A DNA stretch of 14,858 nt from an uncultured Lachnospiraceae bacterium (GTDB lineage Bacteria; Bacillota; Clostridia; Lachnospirales; Lachnospiraceae). Both the position numbers and the translations under genes were made by a program. Shown piece by piece: positions 13,665 through 14,858 of the stretch (positions within the stretch are counted from its first letter, which is position 1; each line of letters opens with the position of its first letter). Under the pieces are notes generated by a model that saw only the letters and a program-made list of their open reading frames with translations, had not been told where the DNA came from and did not search any database. Location: contig CAOJLW010000021.1 in the NCBI GenBank assembly GCA_948438565.1, positions 1 through 14,858 on the forward strand. Direction: 5' to 3'.

Positions 13665-14308
13665 ATGTCCCCCAAAATCCCCATTAACAGCAGCAACAGT
13701 TCTAAAACCCCCATCATGGCAATGCCAACTTTGCCAAGCAGCTTTGGTTTTTTTATTTTAACCGGACACAGGAATAAAAATGCAGTAACAACCAAAAGCC
13801 ATAGCAAAACAAATGGCGCCAGTTGAAAACTAAACTTCACTGAAATCAAAAATATGGCTGGCAAAAGCAAAACAACGGTTGTTACCGGAAGTCCCTGATA
13901 ATATTTCCGCGCGGTATCTTCCACCCTTTGCCGTTCCTCTTCACATACGTTAAAATAAGCCAGGCGAATCAATGCGCACAACGTATAGACGCCGGCCACC
14001 GCAAAGCTTAAGTAACTTTTATGGTTGAACTGATAGACAAACAATGCGGGCAGCACCCCAAAACTGATGAGATCGCTCAGAGAATCTATCTGAATGCCAA
14101 AATTTTTCTCCTTTCGGTTCCTCATTTTGGTAGACGCCACGGCCCCGTCAAACATATCGCAAACGCCGGCAATCATCAGACAGATAATCGCATCCTTATA
14201 ACGCATTTCCATCACCAGAGTGATGCCCAAAAACCCCATCAGCATACCTAAATAGGTCAATACCACCGTATAATCATAGTAACCCAGTAAATACTTCTTT
14301 TTTTCCAT
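13661..14308 (-). CDS. pssA: CDP-diacylglycerol-serine O-phosphatidyltransferase
   Basis: A CDP-alcohol phosphatidyltransferase that joins CDP-diacylglycerol and L-serine to form phosphatidylserine and CMP, feeding Psd. 215 residues with about six membrane helices. The family motif D-x2-D-G-x2-A-R-x8-G-x3-D-x3-D is present in altered form: Asp51, Asp54-Gly55, Ala58, Ser59 in place of Arg, Gly71, Asp75, Asp79, with 11 rather than 8 residues before the Gly. All four metal-binding Asp are kept. The segment FGIQIDSLSDLISFG is typical of PssA rather than PgsA. Start ATG 14308 follows GGGAGG by 7 bases and lies 20 bases after the VTT-protein stop. Substrate assignment is supported by the adjacent psd. 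Confidence 0.92.
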   Translation of the reverse strand: MEKKKYLLGYYDYTVVLTYLGMLMGFLGITLVMEMRYKDAIICLMIAGVCDMFDGAVASTKMRNRKEKNFGIQIDSLSDLISFGVLPALFVYQFNHKSYLSFAVAGVYTLCALIRLAYFNVCEEERQRVEDTARKYYQGLPVTTVVLLLPAIFLISVKFSFQLAPFVLLWLLVVTAFLFLCPVKIKKPKLLGKVGIAMMGVLELLLLLMGILGDI

Positions 14309-14328
14309 TTCTCTGCCTCCCGCTTCCG

Positions 14329-14858
14329 TTAAATTGCTGCAAATGCCAAACTATAAGCCATAATGCACCATGGTTTTCCAAGAATAATAATCGCTGCAAA
14401 TTTCCTTGCCTGCATTTTAGTCAACCCCGAAAAGTAACAAAAAAAATCATCCGGGAACAAAGGAAGCGCCATACCTAAAAACAAAAAAACAATATAAGAT
14501 CTGCTTTTTCCCGCCCAGTTGGAATATTTTTCATATTTTTCCTTTGAAAACAAACTTTCCACCAGCTTGACTCCATATTTTTTGGCCAAAAGGAAGGCAA
14601 TGATAGAACCTACGGAAATTCCAATATAATTACACCAGAACCCTCCCATGCTGCCGAACAAAACGGCGCCTACGGCACAGCCTAAAAACCCCGGCAAGAT
14701 TGGAATCACCACTTGCAGCGCCTGAATCACAATCAGGATAATTGGTGCAAATATGCCAAACCCATGGACATACTCCTGCAGGGATTCCGTCGATTGGAAT
14801 CTCCCGTCCAGATATGCTTTTACCAATACAGCAATCAAAATCAAAAATAACAACATCG
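14329..14858 (-). CDS. VTT/DedA-type (TVP38/TMEM64) membrane protein, 5' end cut
   Basis: A polytopic membrane protein of the VTT (SNARE-associated) family, 175 residues visible from the first Met at 14856. The frame runs off the right edge, and family length suggests that some N-terminal residues are missing. The conserved core reads PILPGFLGCAVGAVLFG, then GGFWCNYIGISVGSIIAFLLAKKYG, and later ALPLFPDDFFCYFSGLTKM, the Gly- and Pro-rich re-entrant elements of this family. Members include lipid scramblases and flippases; in B. subtilis the DedA protein PetA (YbfM), encoded with pssA and psd, moves PE across the membrane. Position immediately before pssA (20 bases) makes a phospholipid-transport role likely, by inference. 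A carrier-lipid flippase is the alternative. Confidence 0.85.
   Translation of the reverse strand, partial: MLLFLILIAVLVKAYLDGRFQSTESLQEYVHGFGIFAPIILIVIQALQVVIPILPGFLGCAVGAVLFGSMGGFWCNYIGISVGSIIAFLLAKKYGVKLVESLFSKEKYEKYSNWAGKSRSYIVFLFLGMALPLFPDDFFCYFSGLTKMQARKFAAIIILGKPWCIMAYSLAFAAI

Overview
The window comes from the chromosome of a low-to-moderate-GC Gram-positive anaerobe, most likely a motile member of the Lachnospiraceae (Roseburia / Eubacterium rectale type). This is inferred from the flagellar order flgB-flgC-fliE-fliF-fliG-fliH-fliI, the strong AGGAGG ribosome binding sites, TTG starts, and the style of the neighbouring proteins. No rRNA or other taxonomic marker is present to confirm it. 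Every gene lies on the minus strand, so transcription runs from high to low coordinates. I see no mobile element, tRNA, rRNA, riboswitch or CRISPR array.

Right part, 14858 to about 11780: a membrane-lipid operon. A VTT/DedA-type membrane protein (cut by the window edge) is followed by pssA, psd, a PAP2-superfamily enzyme and a DUF1700/HAAS-domain membrane protein. pssA/psd and psd/PAP2 each share an ATGA stop-start overlap, and PAP2/HAAS overlap by 14 bases. PssA and Psd make phosphatidylserine and then phosphatidylethanolamine (PE). The VTT protein recalls PetA (YbfM) of Bacillus subtilis, a PE transporter encoded with pssA and psd.

Middle, 11780 to 5846: first a 63-residue Ser/Asn-rich protein with a strict four-residue period, then an 18-bp perfect hairpin, then a small single-domain rhodanese. 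A good sigma-A promoter whose -35 box overlaps the rhodanese stop codon starts the next operon. That operon holds an rRNA methyltransferase of the RlmL/YpsC type, an exported papain-like (C1) protease with a lectin-like tail, an exported N-acetylmuramoyl-L-alanine amidase, rdgB (nucleotide pool sanitation) and a YfcE-type phosphoesterase. It ends at an intrinsic terminator at 5812-5845.

Left part, 5750 to 1: the start of the large flagellar operon. A clear TTGAGT-16-TATAAT promoter lies 5' of flgB, with AT-rich DNA and a 9-bp inverted repeat upstream. The genes encode proximal rod (FlgB, FlgC), MS ring and its adaptor (FliF, FliE), switch rotor (FliG) and export ATPase complex (FliH, FliI; FliI is cut by the left edge). 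fliF to fliI are joined by gaps or overlaps of a few bases.

Most of the window is ordinary chromosomal content. The points most worth a second look are the SN-repeat protein, the lipid operon, a substituted active-site histidine in Psd, and the region upstream of flgB.
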